From positions 348,451 to 412,450 of the forward strand of contig NZ_CP146093.1 in assembly GCF_037023145.1 (NCBI RefSeq): a stretch of 64,000 bases of DNA. The letters are read 5' to 3'. Both the position numbers and the translations under genes were made by a program. Positions 42,736 to 53,432 of this stretch are shown here, piece after piece (position 1 is the first letter of the stretch; each line of letters starts with the position of its first letter). This DNA is from Ralstonia sp. RRA. Lineage in GTDB: Bacteria; Pseudomonadota; Gammaproteobacteria; Burkholderiales; Burkholderiaceae. Under the pieces are notes generated by a model, which saw only the letters and a list, made by a program, of their open reading frames with translations, ran no database searches and was not told the DNA's origin.

Positions 42736-44064
42736 GTGCGCGCATTGCGAGCCCACGGCATTTCCACACTGGCGGACCTGACCGTGCGCGTGCCGCGCCG
42801 GCGCCGCTGGTGGGGCGCGATCCCGGGGCTGGGGCAAGCGAGCGCGCGGCACATCGAGGCCTTCTTCCACGCCCATCCGCGGTTGACGGAGCGTGCGCGT
42901 GCCCTGATCGTCGGCGCGCCGCCAGGCGAGGTGGTCCCGTGGGAGCGGCTGAAACTGCCCGACGAGGTGGACGGCTCGCGAGGCAGCTTCCGGGCACCGC
43001 GACAGGCCTGCACGCTCGACGCATCGAACGACTACGAAGCCGTGCAGGCCTGGCTCGCCCTGCACGAAACCCAGACCACGCAGCGCGCCTATCGCAAGGA
43101 GGCGGAACGCCTGATCCTGTGGGCGATTATCGAGCGCGGTCGGGCGCTGTCGTCGCTTACGACCGAGGACGCCATCGCCTACCGCGGGTTCCTGCGGCGA
43201 CCAACTCCGCGTGAGCGCTGGATCGGGCCACCGCGGGCACGCAGCGCGCCCGACTGGCGCCCCTTCGCACGGGGGCTATCGGCACGTTCGACGGCCTACG
43301 CCCTCACGGTGCTGGGCGCCATGTTCCGATGGCTGATCGAGCAGCGCTATGTATTGGCCAACCCGTTTGCCGGCATCAAAGTCCGCGGCCGCACGCGGGT
43401 CGCGCCACTCGATACCACACGTGGCTTTACTGAGGGCGAATGGCTGCTGGTGCGCACCATTGCCGATGGCCTGGAATGGTCGTACGGGTGGGACGTGCCC
43501 GCAGCGCAGCGCTTGCGCTTCATTCTCGATTTTGCCTACGCGACCGGCCTGCGGGCCAGCGAACTGGTTGGCGCGACGCTGGGCGATATCCGCACTGACG
43601 AGCGCAACGACCGCTGGCTGCACCTGGTCGGCAAAGGTGGGCGCCCGGGAAAGGTGGCGCTACCGCCACTTGCGCGAACCGCACTCGATCAGCATCTTGT
43701 ACAGCGCGGACTGCCGGTGACACCAGCCCGTTGGGACCCCAGGACACCCTTGATCGCCAGCCTGGAGCAGGACAGCGTCACTAACATCACCGGCACCCGG
43801 CTGTGGATGGTAATGCGGCGCTTCTTTGGCCAGGCCGCGGACATCATCGCCGGCGACCACCCGACACTCGCCGAAAAGCTGCGCCGAGCCAGTCCCCACT
43901 GGACGCGGCATACCCACGCTACACACGCCCTCGCTCGCGGCGCGGAACTGACCACCGTGCGCGATAACCTACGCCACGCGTCGGTGGCCACCACCTCGAT
44001 TTACTTGCAAAGCGACGAAGTCAAGCGGGCACACCAAATAGGTCAGGCCTTTGCCGCTCGGTAG
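42736..44064 (+). CDS. Tyrosine recombinase, N-terminally truncated
   Basis: 442 residues from a GTG at 42736. The frame is open and homologous-looking back to a TAG at 42616 (RVLRALPAPQPQV...LWLAPRA) but has no start there, so the natural N-terminus is lost. DUF3701-like region (STLADLTVRVPRRRRWWGAIPGLG), core-binding domain, and a complete catalytic domain: TGLRASEL (Arg), GKGGRPGKV (Lys), HWTRHTHATHAL, LRHASVATTSIYL (His, Tyr). Catalysis could be retained. It ends 20 bp before the Tn3-family repeat. Confidence 0.75.
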   Translation: MRALRAHGISTLADLTVRVPRRRRWWGAIPGLGQASARHIEAFFHAHPRLTERARALIVGAPPGEVVPWERLKLPDEVDGSRGSFRAPRQACTLDASNDYEAVQAWLALHETQTTQRAYRKEAERLILWAIIERGRALSSLTTEDAIAYRGFLRRPTPRERWIGPPRARSAPDWRPFARGLSARSTAYALTVLGAMFRWLIEQRYVLANPFAGIKVRGRTRVAPLDTTRGFTEGEWLLVRTIADGLEWSYGWDVPAAQRLRFILDFAYATGLRASELVGATLGDIRTDERNDRWLHLVGKGGRPGKVALPPLARTALDQHLVQRGLPVTPARWDPRTPLIASLEQDSVTNITGTRLWMVMRRFFGQAADIIAGDHPTLAEKLRRASPHWTRHTHATHALARGAELTTVRDNLRHASVATTSIYLQSDEVKRAHQIGQAFAAR

Positions 44065-44084
44065 CCGACGTCCGTGCCGACTGG

Positions 44085-44122
44085 CTTAGCGTGCAATATT
44101 TTCCGTTTTCTGAAGCGACCCC
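44085..44122. mobile_element. 38-bp Tn3-family terminal inverted repeat (second copy)
   Basis: Identical to 18779-18816 except for one base in the outer part (GGGGTCGCTTCAG on the minus strand). Same orientation, element to the left. The flanking gene on the right is cut at this point. Confidence 0.8.
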
Positions 44123-44337
44123 TCTTTGAACAGACTGACGATGGTTTGATGATCAAGACACCGCCATTCGAGACATTTGGTGGCGACGTGCAGCGCATTT
44201 CCTCGTATGTCTTCGGCGACAAAGCTCTGTCCAAGCCCTACGATGAATGGGTACAAGAGCAGCTACGAGATCGCGGTTCAGCCGAAGAGCTGATCCAAGC
44301 GCTTGGCAAGGACATTAACGAAGAGTTGATTATCTAA
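44123..44337 (+). pseudogene. C-terminal fragment of the HNH gene's upstream partner
   Basis: The frame comes straight out of the terminal repeat and reads LFEQTDDGLMIKTPPFETFGGDVQRI...GKDINEELII, 60-70 residues. An internal ATG at 44149 exists but the fragment is clearly a tail. Its position directly before an HNH nuclease gene suggests it was the ATPase of an ATPase-HNH defence pair (Septu-like or similar). This is inferred: no Walker motif remains. Confidence 0.5.
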
Positions 44338-44360
44338 ATCCACGCCATGGAGCGCGGTGA

Positions 44361-45167
44361 ATGGTAAAGCGATTGAATCAACCCGATGGTGACCAAGACG
44401 CGTTCATTGATCAGGTCGTTATTGAACGCCAAAAGGGAAAAAACGCTCAATTCTTCACCGGCATCAAGGCTGATCGGAACGCCCGTGTGCAGGCGTACCT
44501 CGCGGCCAGCGGCGACCCCGCCCTGATCCAGCCGTGGCAGGCTGCGCAGCCAGACGCGCAGAAATTTCAAAATCTTTACTCACATCCAACCAAAGGATCG
44601 ATTCAGGAACCCGTTTTGGCTTCACTTCGATCGCGAGAGTTGCAAATGTGCCCGACATGCGGCGAGGATGGCACGCCCAACACGCTCGACCACTATCTGC
44701 CGAAGCAGACCTATCCTGAGTTCTCCATCACTGCGTGCAATCTCGTCCCGATGTGCGATATCTGCCAGGGGGAGAAGCTCACGGACACAGTCAATGCTGC
44801 AAACAAGCGTCTATTTCTGCATCCGTACTTCGACCAGTTTATCGACCAGCAGGTGCTTCATCTCGATATCGGCGAGCCCTACGACGCACCAATGACCATC
44901 ACGCTCACGCCGCATCCTGGGTTGGATCCCCTGCAGACGGCACTCGTGGCGCGCCACTTGGAACACCTTGCGATTGCTAAGCGCTATCACCGCTTCTTCA
45001 AAGACGAATACCTCGGATTGCTGCGGCTTGTGCGTACGATCCGTACAAAGGATATGGATGTGACGGCCAACCTCGTGACGCGGCCGCAGATCAATCTGGA
45101 AGCAGTCAACGGGTGCCGAGTATTCTCAGATGTCCAGGCGGCGGCGGAATACGTCGGACAACTCTAG
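44361..45167 (+). CDS. HNH endonuclease of a probable ATPase-HNH defence pair
   Basis: 268 residues. The central zinc-supported HNH region is CPTCGEDGTPNTLDHYLPK...FSITACNLVPMCDICQGEK: the LDH histidine, the Asn of ACNL, and two CxxC pairs. Flanks are helical. Start at 44361, 23 bp after the upstream fragment. In Septu-like systems an HNH nuclease (PtuB) is held by an ATPase (PtuA); here the ATPase has been lost, so the nuclease is an orphan if expressed. Confidence 0.7.
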   Translation: MVKRLNQPDGDQDAFIDQVVIERQKGKNAQFFTGIKADRNARVQAYLAASGDPALIQPWQAAQPDAQKFQNLYSHPTKGSIQEPVLASLRSRELQMCPTCGEDGTPNTLDHYLPKQTYPEFSITACNLVPMCDICQGEKLTDTVNAANKRLFLHPYFDQFIDQQVLHLDIGEPYDAPMTITLTPHPGLDPLQTALVARHLEHLAIAKRYHRFFKDEYLGLLRLVRTIRTKDMDVTANLVTRPQINLEAVNGCRVFSDVQAAAEYVGQL

Positions 45168-45179
45168 TCCATCCGCGGA

Positions 45180-45557
45180 ATGGCTGTTCCAGTTGCATCG
45201 ACAACCGCCGCTGGGTGCCTGCTGTGCGCTGCAGCAATTCCCGGAGTCGATCCAGTGACTGTCCCGGACGAGATGGAAGGGGAACTGGGTGAAGTCCTAA
45301 GAACGCTTCGCCTATTCAGGAATCTCGAACAAAAGACGCCAGCTGAACGGGCCGGCGTAAGCGTTCGGGCATTGCGTAACCTAGAGAGCGGCTGCGGCTC
45401 GACGGTTAAGACCTTAGTCTTCGTGCTCAGTGCTTTGGGGCGGCAGGATTGGGGCAACGCCGCTGCGCCGATGGACACCGATAATCCGTTGACTCTCGGC
45501 CGTGAGGCCCAACCTCGGCAGCGCGCTTCCCATTCGCGTCTGCGTCGTTCTACTTGA
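45180..45557 (+). CDS. Xre-family DNA-binding protein
   Basis: Up to 125 residues from 45180, or 94 from the ATG at 45273, which fits the family better. HTH core: LRTLRLFRNLEQKTPAERAGVSVRALRNLESGCGSTVKTLVFVLSALG, the type found in HipB-like regulators. The C-terminus ends NPLTLGREAQPRQRASHSR, also typical. No hipA-like kinase follows, so its partner is missing. Confidence 0.7.
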   Translation: MAVPVASTTAAGCLLCAAAIPGVDPVTVPDEMEGELGEVLRTLRLFRNLEQKTPAERAGVSVRALRNLESGCGSTVKTLVFVLSALGRQDWGNAAAPMDTDNPLTLGREAQPRQRASHSRLRRST

Positions 45558-45676
45558 TCTGGGTGCAGCGTACCTGCACCAAGGGTTTCGGCGCGATCAA
45601 TCTCGCGCGGCCGAGGCCAGTTGGCCGCCGTTTACTGAGATTCTCGGTTGCCACAAGAGCATTGTTAGCCGTCGTT

Positions 45677-47565
<1,889 letters not shown>

Positions 47566-47731
47566 ACGCCTGACTACTTAGGGCGCGGTGACGAGACAGA
47601 CCTATGGCGCACAACTATCCATGCGCATCAATTAGTCAGTCGCTTTTTTGCCCTGCAAGTTGCGATGAGAGCTCGATAGAGAACGAGCCCACGCTGTGAA
47701 TGAAATTGTTTGAAGAACCAAGGAGACAACA
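47566..47731 (+). promoter_or_regulatory. Leader region of the tartrate operon
   Basis: 166 bp between the enolase remnant and the transporter gene. The start at 47732 is preceded by AAGGAGA 8-10 nt upstream. I see no strong terminator after the enolase gene, so readthrough is possible. Confidence 0.35.
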
Positions 47732-49033
47732 ATGGAACTAGACATCGAAAAGCGCACGCTGCGCAAGATCAGTTGGCGCATCGTGCCGTTCATCATGTTG
47801 CTGTATTTCGTCGCCTACATCGACCGGGTCAACATTGGTTTTGCGGCCCTGACGATGAAGGCAGACCTGGGCTTTACGGCATCGATTCTTGGCTTTGGCG
47901 CGGGCATTTTCTTCTGGGGCTATTTCTTGTTTGAAGTGCCCTCCAATATCGTGCTGCACAAGGTGGGAGCGCGCCTTTGGATCGCCCGCGTCATGGTCAC
48001 GTGGGGGATTATCTCGGCGGCGATGGCTTTCGTCCAAGGGACGACCAGCTTTTACATCATCCGCTTCCTCCTCGGGGCTGCAGAGGCGGGCTTCTTCCCC
48101 GGCATCATCCTGTATCTCAGCTATTGGTTTCCGGCGCGTCACCGGGCAGGCGTCACCGCATTCTTCATGGCTGCCGCACCGTTGTCCACTGCGCTCGGCT
48201 CTCCGATTTCTGCGGCACTGCTGGAAATGCATGGAGTGATGGGGCTGGCTGGCTGGCAGTGGATGTTCATTCTTGAGGCCGTCCCTGCATTCATCCTCGG
48301 CGTGGTGGTGTTCTTCTACATGACGGATCGCCCGGAACAGGCTTCTTGGTTGAAAGAAGACGAACGCACTTGGCTCGTCAAGGCCATGCAGGAGGAATCC
48401 AGCAACAAGGCAGCAGGCGGCAATCACAGCATTCTGCGTGGTCTGGCCGACCTGCGGGTGATTGCATTGGCGCTGATCTATTTCGGTACTTCTGCCGGCC
48501 TCTACACGCTCGGCATCTGGGCGCCACAGATCATCAAGCAGTTGGGCATGTCGTCCATGAAAGTCGGTCTACTGAACGCGATTCCGCCAATTGTTTCGGT
48601 GGTCGCCATGGTCTTCTGGTCTCGTCATTCCGATCGGACCGGCGAGCGCACGTGGCACGTTGTGATTGCGTGTGTGGCTGCTGCCGTGGGTCTGGTGGTT
48701 GCGGGCAATGCCAATGGGGTGGTTGGTCTCATTGCGGCGTTGACGCTCGTGAACGTGGGGATCAGCTGCGCCAAGCCACCGCTCTGGAGCATGCCGACGA
48801 TGTTCCTGTCCGGTGCGGCAGCCGCCACCGGCATCGCGACCATCAACTCAATCGGCAATCTCGGCGGCTTCTTTGGCCCCGCGATGATCGGCTGGATCAA
48901 AGACCGGACCGGCAGCTTCGCAGGCGGACTTTACTTTGTCGCCGGCCTGCTCATACTTTCGGCAGTACTTACGCTGGTGTTGTCCAGCACGCAGAAATCG
49001 AAGGCGGCTGCGGCTGAGGCCGCAGCGCACTAA
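47732..49033 (+). CDS. MFS transporter of the anion:cation symporter family (tartrate-type)
   Basis: 433 residues with 12 TM segments. N-terminal motif RISWRIVPFIMLLYFVAYIDRVNIGFAALTMKADLG and RFLLGAAEAGFFPGIILYLSYWFPARHRA are signatures of ACS-family organic anion transporters (TtuB, phthalate and galactarate carriers). It sits 46 bp upstream of ttdA, so tartrate uptake is the most likely role. Confidence 0.85.
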   Translation: MELDIEKRTLRKISWRIVPFIMLLYFVAYIDRVNIGFAALTMKADLGFTASILGFGAGIFFWGYFLFEVPSNIVLHKVGARLWIARVMVTWGIISAAMAFVQGTTSFYIIRFLLGAAEAGFFPGIILYLSYWFPARHRAGVTAFFMAAAPLSTALGSPISAALLEMHGVMGLAGWQWMFILEAVPAFILGVVVFFYMTDRPEQASWLKEDERTWLVKAMQEESSNKAAGGNHSILRGLADLRVIALALIYFGTSAGLYTLGIWAPQIIKQLGMSSMKVGLLNAIPPIVSVVAMVFWSRHSDRTGERTWHVVIACVAAAVGLVVAGNANGVVGLIAALTLVNVGISCAKPPLWSMPTMFLSGAAAATGIATINSIGNLGGFFGPAMIGWIKDRTGSFAGGLYFVAGLLILSAVLTLVLSSTQKSKAAAAEAAAH

Positions 49034-49079
49034 ACAGACCTTCGCCTCTAGTCCTCCCCAAATTTGAATGGAGCACCAC

Positions 49080-49979
49080 ATGGATAAGGAAGTTGCCGTT
49101 CAGTCGTTGACTGACACCATGGCCAAATTCACTGCCTACATCGGAAAGCGGCTACCCAAGGACGTGAAGAGCAAGCTGGCCGAACTTCGCACGATGGAGA
49201 CGAATCCTCTGGCCAAGTCCATCTACGATTCGATGGCCGGCAACCAGGAAGCGGCGGACAAACTGGATCGCCCCAGCTGCCAGGATACGGGCGTTATCCA
49301 GTATTTCGTGGAGGCGGGCGCCAACTTCCCGCTGCTGGGCGAGTTGGAAGAGGTGTTGAAGGAAGCCACCGCTGAAGCCACCCGCATCGGACCGCTGCGC
49401 CACAACGCAGTTGAGACATTTGACGAAAAGAACACTGGTACCAACACGGGCACGCAGATTCCCTGGCTGGACTGGCGCATCGTGCCAGGGCTGGATAGCT
49501 GCACCATCGATGTCTACATGGCGGGCGGCGGGTGCACCTTGCCGGGTGCCGCCAAGGTTCTTATGCCGGGGCAGGGCTACGAGGGCGTTGCCGAGTTCGT
49601 CATGGACGTGATTACCGAGCGTGGCGTCAATGCCTGTCCGCCGCTTCTGGTGGGGGTGGGTGTGTCCACTTCCGTGGAAACCGCGGCGCGTCTGTCCAAG
49701 CTCGCGATCATGCGCCCCGTGGATTCCAAGAGCGAGAACCCGCGCGCGGCACTGATGGAGGAGCTGCTCGAGCAAGGGCTTAACGAAGTCGGCATCGGCC
49801 CACAGGGTCTGACCGGCAACAACAGTGTCATGGGCGTGAACATTGAGTCGTCTGCCCGGCACCCATCCACCATCGGCGTTGCAGTGAATACCGGTTGCTG
49901 GGCGCATCGACGCGGCAAGATCCGGATCAACGCGGACATGTCCTACGACATCATTTCCCACGAAGGAGTGACCCTGTGA
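49080..49979 (+). CDS. ttdA: L(+)-tartrate dehydratase alpha subunit
   Basis: 299 residues from the ATG at 49080, with GGAG 7 nt upstream; an ATG at 49068 is less well placed. Fumarase class I/tartrate dehydratase alpha fold with cluster cysteines in [17 protein letters not shown] and TGCWAHRRG. With TtdB it binds a 4Fe-4S cluster and converts tartrate to oxaloacetate. The stop overlaps the ttdB GTG. Confidence 0.88.
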   Translation: MDKEVAVQSLTDTMAKFTAYIGKRLPKDVKSKLAELRTMETNPLAKSIYDSMAGNQEAADKLDRPSCQDTGVIQYFVEAGANFPLLGELEEVLKEATAEATRIGPLRHNAVETFDEKNTGTNTGTQIPWLDWRIVPGLDSCTIDVYMAGGGCTLPGAAKVLMPGQGYEGVAEFVMDVITERGVNACPPLLVGVGVSTSVETAARLSKLAIMRPVDSKSENPRAALMEELLEQGLNEVGIGPQGLTGNNSVMGVNIESSARHPSTIGVAVNTGCWAHRRGKIRINADMSYDIISHEGVTL

Positions 49980-50584
49980 AAAAGATTCTGACGACGCCGA
50001 TCAAAGACGAAGATCTGCTGAGCCTCAATGTTGGTGATGTTGTCTACCTGACCGGTCGCTTGGTGACCTGCCGTGACGTGGCGCACCGGCGCTTGATCGA
50101 ACAAGGGCGCGAGCTTCCGGTCAACCTCGAAGGCGGTGCTATTTTTCATGCGGGTCCGATTGTCCGGAAGAAGGACGATGGCGGATTCGAGATGGTGTCC
50201 ATCGGCCCGACGACCAGCATGCGCATGGAGAAATTCGAGCGCGAGTTCATCAAGCAGACCGGCGTCAAGCTGATCGTCGGCAAAGGCGGCATGGGGCCGG
50301 AGACGGCCGCCGGTTGCCAGGAAGGGACGGCGGTGCACGCCATCTTTCCCGGTGGCTGTGCCGTGCTGGCCGCAACGCAGGTTGAAGAGATCGAAGGTGC
50401 CGAGTGGCAGGATCTTGGGATGCCGGAAACCCTGTGGATAAATCGGGTCAAGGAGTTCGGCCCGTTGATCATCTCGATCGACACCAAGGGCAACAACCTC
50501 ATTCAGCGGAACAAAGAGCAGTTCAACGCTAAGAAGCGTCCGGTGCTTGACCGAATCAACAAGCAGCTCAGTTTCATCAAGTGA
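49976..50584 (+). CDS. ttdB: L(+)-tartrate dehydratase beta subunit
   Basis: 202 residues from a GTG at 49976 overlapping the ttdA stop by 4 nt, with AAGGAG about 8 nt upstream. Class I fumarase C-terminal domain: [40 protein letters not shown]. Completes the enzyme. Last functional gene of the tartrate module. Confidence 0.88.
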   Translation: MKKILTTPIKDEDLLSLNVGDVVYLTGRLVTCRDVAHRRLIEQGRELPVNLEGGAIFHAGPIVRKKDDGGFEMVSIGPTTSMRMEKFEREFIKQTGVKLIVGKGGMGPETAAGCQEGTAVHAIFPGGCAVLAATQVEEIEGAEWQDLGMPETLWINRVKEFGPLIISIDTKGNNLIQRNKEQFNAKKRPVLDRINKQLSFIK

Positions 50585-50707
50585 TTTTGTGTCTGGCGGT
50601 GGGACGGCTGCAGTTCGCTAAAGCTGTCCCTTTGCGCGCTCAAGTCCACCGTCAATTCCCTGCTGCTTGCTTGGCTCGTCGGAGTTGATGAAGGAGCTGA
50701 GCCATCT

Positions 50708-51076
50708 ATGACGGGAGAGGTACCGGTGACGCGGGCGCGCTGGAATCCAAAGACGCCGCTGATTGGTGGGCTGGGGATCGATGCCACTGAAGGCATTACG
50801 GGGACGCGGCTGTGGAGCGTGGTTAGAAGGTTTTTTGAGACGGCGGCTGGCACCATCGAAAATGACCATGCAGTGCTGGCTGAGAAGCTTCGCAAGGCCA
50901 GTCCACACTGGATGCGGCATACACACGCCACTCACGCCCTGGCGCGCGGCGCGGAACTAACCACAGTGCGCGACAATCTGCGCCACGCCTCTGTCTCGAC
51001 GACCTCGATCTATTTGCACAGCGATGAGATCAAGCGCGCGCGGCAGCTTGGAGAGGTCTTCGGTGCCCGCAAATGA
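50708..51076 (+). pseudogene. C-terminal fragment of a tyrosine recombinase
   Basis: 122 codons homologous to the last part of the integrase at 42736 (VTRARWNPKTPLI..., HWMRHTHATHALARG, LRHASVSTTSIYL). Box I arginine and the catalytic Lys region are missing, so it is inactive. It bounds the tartrate module on the right as the related integrase does on the left. Confidence 0.8.
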
Positions 51077-51201
51077 ACGGCCGCCTGGCGCCCCAGAGGT
51101 TCGAGGGACTGGCGTTTGTTGTTCAGACCTAAAAAACGAGCCCGCCACAGTAGTCTGTGGTGCTTAAGAGAGATGGTCCATGCGACGACTTGAACATGAT
51201 T

Positions 51202-52062
51202 CTATGTCCAGTCGCGAGGCGCCCAAACTTTGTCTCCGTTTGAGAGGTGCAGTAACGAGAGCGTGTAGCCATAGTTGTCACATTGCAGTTTCATCTCGCG
51301 CACAACTGCATCGGGATGCGCGTTCTCGAACCAAGTCTTCAGCAGCACGGGCTCGCCCAACCGTGATGACTCTCTCTCAGGATCTACGGCCAGCGAGCCT
51401 TCCGGGACGGGAACAACTCGCCCTCGGGTCTTGAAATACGCACCGTTCTTCAAGGCTTGGTCGGAGGAGACGCTCCAGTTCATGAACCCGTCCGTGGAAA
51501 GCACGAGAACTGCGCTGTCCTCGGTGAAGCGAATCCATCGCAGAGCAGCCGCGGTTAGGGAAACACCGAACTTGGTCGATGCGCTTGATAGAACATCAAG
51601 GTCAATTGATTGGCCAGCAACGCTTGCCCTGAACTGTGTCATCGGCATCAACAGCGTGGACGCGAATTCGTCGGCCTCAGCCTCCATCTGTCTGCTGCCA
51701 GCGTCATAGCCGGCTATTTCTGCCTGGGAGCAATGGAACTGGTCTTGCAGGAGCCGGTGCACTAGGAAGTGGCCGAGTTCGTGCGCTTGCGTGAAACGAA
51801 TCCGCCCTGGTGAAGACAGCGATTCGTTGTAGAGAAGCGCCCATCTGCCCTTTTCAACTTGGAACAACCCACCTTCAAAGCTGTCGAGATTGGCGGCTTG
51901 GACGTCGGTAATTTCGTCCCCTAGCCTGAGTTCACGCCCAACGGCTTGGGCCAATTCTCCCACGTCGACCGGGAATCGAGTCGACTCCCCCAGTGCGGCG
52001 TCGAGAAGATGGGAAAGACGAATCGCAGCTTTTGCCGGCCTGACCGGCTCGGTTAGCGGCAT
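51202..52062 (-). CDS. ImmA/IrrE-type metallopeptidase
   Basis: 286 residues. HELGH zinc motif at residues 94-98 with downstream EADEFASTLLMP supplying the third ligand. A C-terminal domain of about 120 residues follows. It starts 2 bp after the Xre gene stop, forming the classic repressor-protease pair in which ImmA cleaves or inactivates the Xre repressor on a damage or infection signal. Divergent from the Bil operon. Confidence 0.88.
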   Translation of the reverse strand: MPLTEPVRPAKAAIRLSHLLDAALGESTRFPVDVGELAQAVGRELRLGDEITDVQAANLDSFEGGLFQVEKGRWALLYNESLSSPGRIRFTQAHELGHFLVHRLLQDQFHCSQAEIAGYDAGSRQMEAEADEFASTLLMPMTQFRASVAGQSIDLDVLSSASTKFGVSLTAAALRWIRFTEDSAVLVLSTDGFMNWSVSSDQALKNGAYFKTRGRVVPVPEGSLAVDPERESSRLGEPVLLKTWFENAHPDAVVREMKLQCDNYGYTLSLLHLSNGDKVWAPRDWT

Positions 52063-52064
52063 CT

Positions 52065-52388
52065 TTATCCACCTGTCTTCTTCAATGCCTCGAGGATGAC
52101 GCGCAACTGTTCTTTCGTCTCAGGTTTCAGTTTGGAGTAGTTCCGAAAGAACTGTCGGTCCTTCAGGTCTTCCTGCAGATCTTCAATGCTGTCATCGATG
52201 AAGAACGCAACGTCGATGTCTAGCGCACCGGCGATTGCCTGCAATTTGTCGAGGGAGGGGCGGGGTGATTCCCGGTTCTCCAATTCCCACAGATAGCTTT
52301 TGCTCAGTCCAGCGTCTTTCGCTAGGGCATCTAGGGACTTGCCCTTCTCGGATCTTTTCGCTTTGAGCTTGTCGCGGAGGGTGGCCAT
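52065..52388 (-). CDS. Xre-family repressor paired with ImmA
   Basis: 107 residues. N-terminal HTH (LRDKLKAKRSEKGKSLDALAKDAGLSKSYLWELENRE) followed by a short C-terminal region (FFIDDSIEDLQEDLKDRQFF...). Forms an operon with the ImmA gene. Palindromes in the 215-bp divergent region to bilA are its likely operators, so it probably represses both itself and the Bil operon. Confidence 0.88.
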   Translation of the reverse strand: MATLRDKLKAKRSEKGKSLDALAKDAGLSKSYLWELENRESPRPSLDKLQAIAGALDIDVAFFIDDSIEDLQEDLKDRQFFRNYSKLKPETKEQLRVILEALKKTGG

Positions 52389-52429
52389 TGTCTTAAGCGA
52401 ATCAGAAAAAGCGAGCCGTATAGTGTACC

Positions 52430-52497
52430 GGTATACCGAACAGAAGTGGCCGGTATTTTTAGAGTTATTCCTCGTTCACGCGTTCGGTACACCGAAC
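52430..52497. promoter_or_regulatory. Operators in the Xre/bilA divergent region
   Basis: A perfect palindrome GTTCGGTACACCGAAC (52482-52497) and a second site with GGTATACC (52430-52437) continuing into ACCGAAC (52435-52441). The shared half-site ACCGAAC appears three times. Between them lies an AT-rich stretch. The layout suits repression of both divergent promoters by the Xre protein. Confidence 0.65.
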
Positions 52498-52602
52498 GAA
52501 ATAGGTGTACTATGTCGACTCATGGGGCATGCCTATGTTTTCGAGCACTGCGACCCATCAACTAGTCGCCGTGCCTGCGGCGAAACCATCAGCGAGGTTC
52601 AC

Positions 52603-52932
52603 ATGAGCGACGCAGCTCTCGAGAATATGCCCCACGAGGGCAACAGCGATCAACACGATGACACGCACGGCCCGAAGCTTCAGTTCGAGCATGTGGCATC
52701 CGTACAGGATGTTTCGTTCCGGGTTTCCTGGAGTGATACGTTGCAAGCCGCGTGGGATATCGCCTATTTGAAGTTAGGCGAGCAGCGGCGCCCGGATGAT
52801 CGTCTCCAGACCGATGATGGCGTAGACATGATGCCGTTCCTCGGTGAGACGCTCCGCCAGCTTTTCGACAACAAGCATACGAAGAGCCACAAGTTTCAAA
52901 TCGTCGGTCCGACCGGGGGAGCGCAGTCATGA
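52603..52932 (+). CDS. bilA: Ubiquitin-like modifier of a Bil system
   Basis: 109 residues from the ATG at 52603 (GAGG 6-9 nt upstream); an ATG at 52522 in the same frame has no such box. Acidic N-terminal extension (EGNSDQHDDTHG), then a beta-grasp-like domain from about residue 26. The C-terminus has Gly105-Gly106 followed by Ala-Gln-Ser, resembling an immature ubiquitin that must be trimmed. It overlaps bilB by 4 nt. Identification rests mainly on context with E2, DUB and E1 in the known bilABCD order. Confidence 0.75.
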   Translation: MSDAALENMPHEGNSDQHDDTHGPKLQFEHVASVQDVSFRVSWSDTLQAAWDIAYLKLGEQRRPDDRLQTDDGVDMMPFLGETLRQLFDNKHTKSHKFQIVGPTGGAQS

Positions 52933-53432
52933 TTGCGCAGATGCTTGTGCAGGACATTCACGCTGGCAGGGAGGCGTTCCAGCGTGACCTTCAACTAGTT
53001 CTGAAGGACAGCACCTTGACCGACAGGGGGTGGTCGAAACCGGATGACCTGACGCTGCTCGTGCCCTTGCTTGTCGAAAACGTGCATCAACGCCAAGTCG
53101 ATCTTTACCTGCTGCGTCTGTTTTTCGATCACTACCCTAAGGGGCCACCCAGTGCGCAGTTCGTCAACCCAATGACGATGACATACGTGTATCCCGATGA
53201 TGTGTGTTGGGTTCCGAGGTGCGAAGGAGCATCGGATATCGCCTTTCACCCGAACTACAACGGTGGAGGCCAGCTCATCTGCTCGTCGACCACGTTGGAG
53301 TTCTATAAGGTGAACCACAGCGTGAATGCCGAGCACGTGTGGAATCCGCAGCGGATGAACTTTTTGGCGACGCTCGCAGCGATCCGTCGTGGCCTAGTCC
53401 CGCTGTACTACAAGGGACGAAGCACACCATGA
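52929..53432 (+). CDS. bilB: E2-like conjugating enzyme of a Bil system
   Basis: 167 residues. The E2 signature is well preserved: His107-Pro108-Asn109 followed by Gly-rich residues and Cys118 in GGQLICSS, matching the HPN...C active site of ubiquitin-conjugating enzymes. Central YPKGPPSAQF and VYPDDVCW fit the UBC fold. Cys118 should carry the BilA thioester. Overlaps bilA and bilC by 4 nt each. Confidence 0.85.
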   Translation: MIAQMLVQDIHAGREAFQRDLQLVLKDSTLTDRGWSKPDDLTLLVPLLVENVHQRQVDLYLLRLFFDHYPKGPPSAQFVNPMTMTYVYPDDVCWVPRCEGASDIAFHPNYNGGGQLICSSTTLEFYKVNHSVNAEHVWNPQRMNFLATLAAIRRGLVPLYYKGRSTP

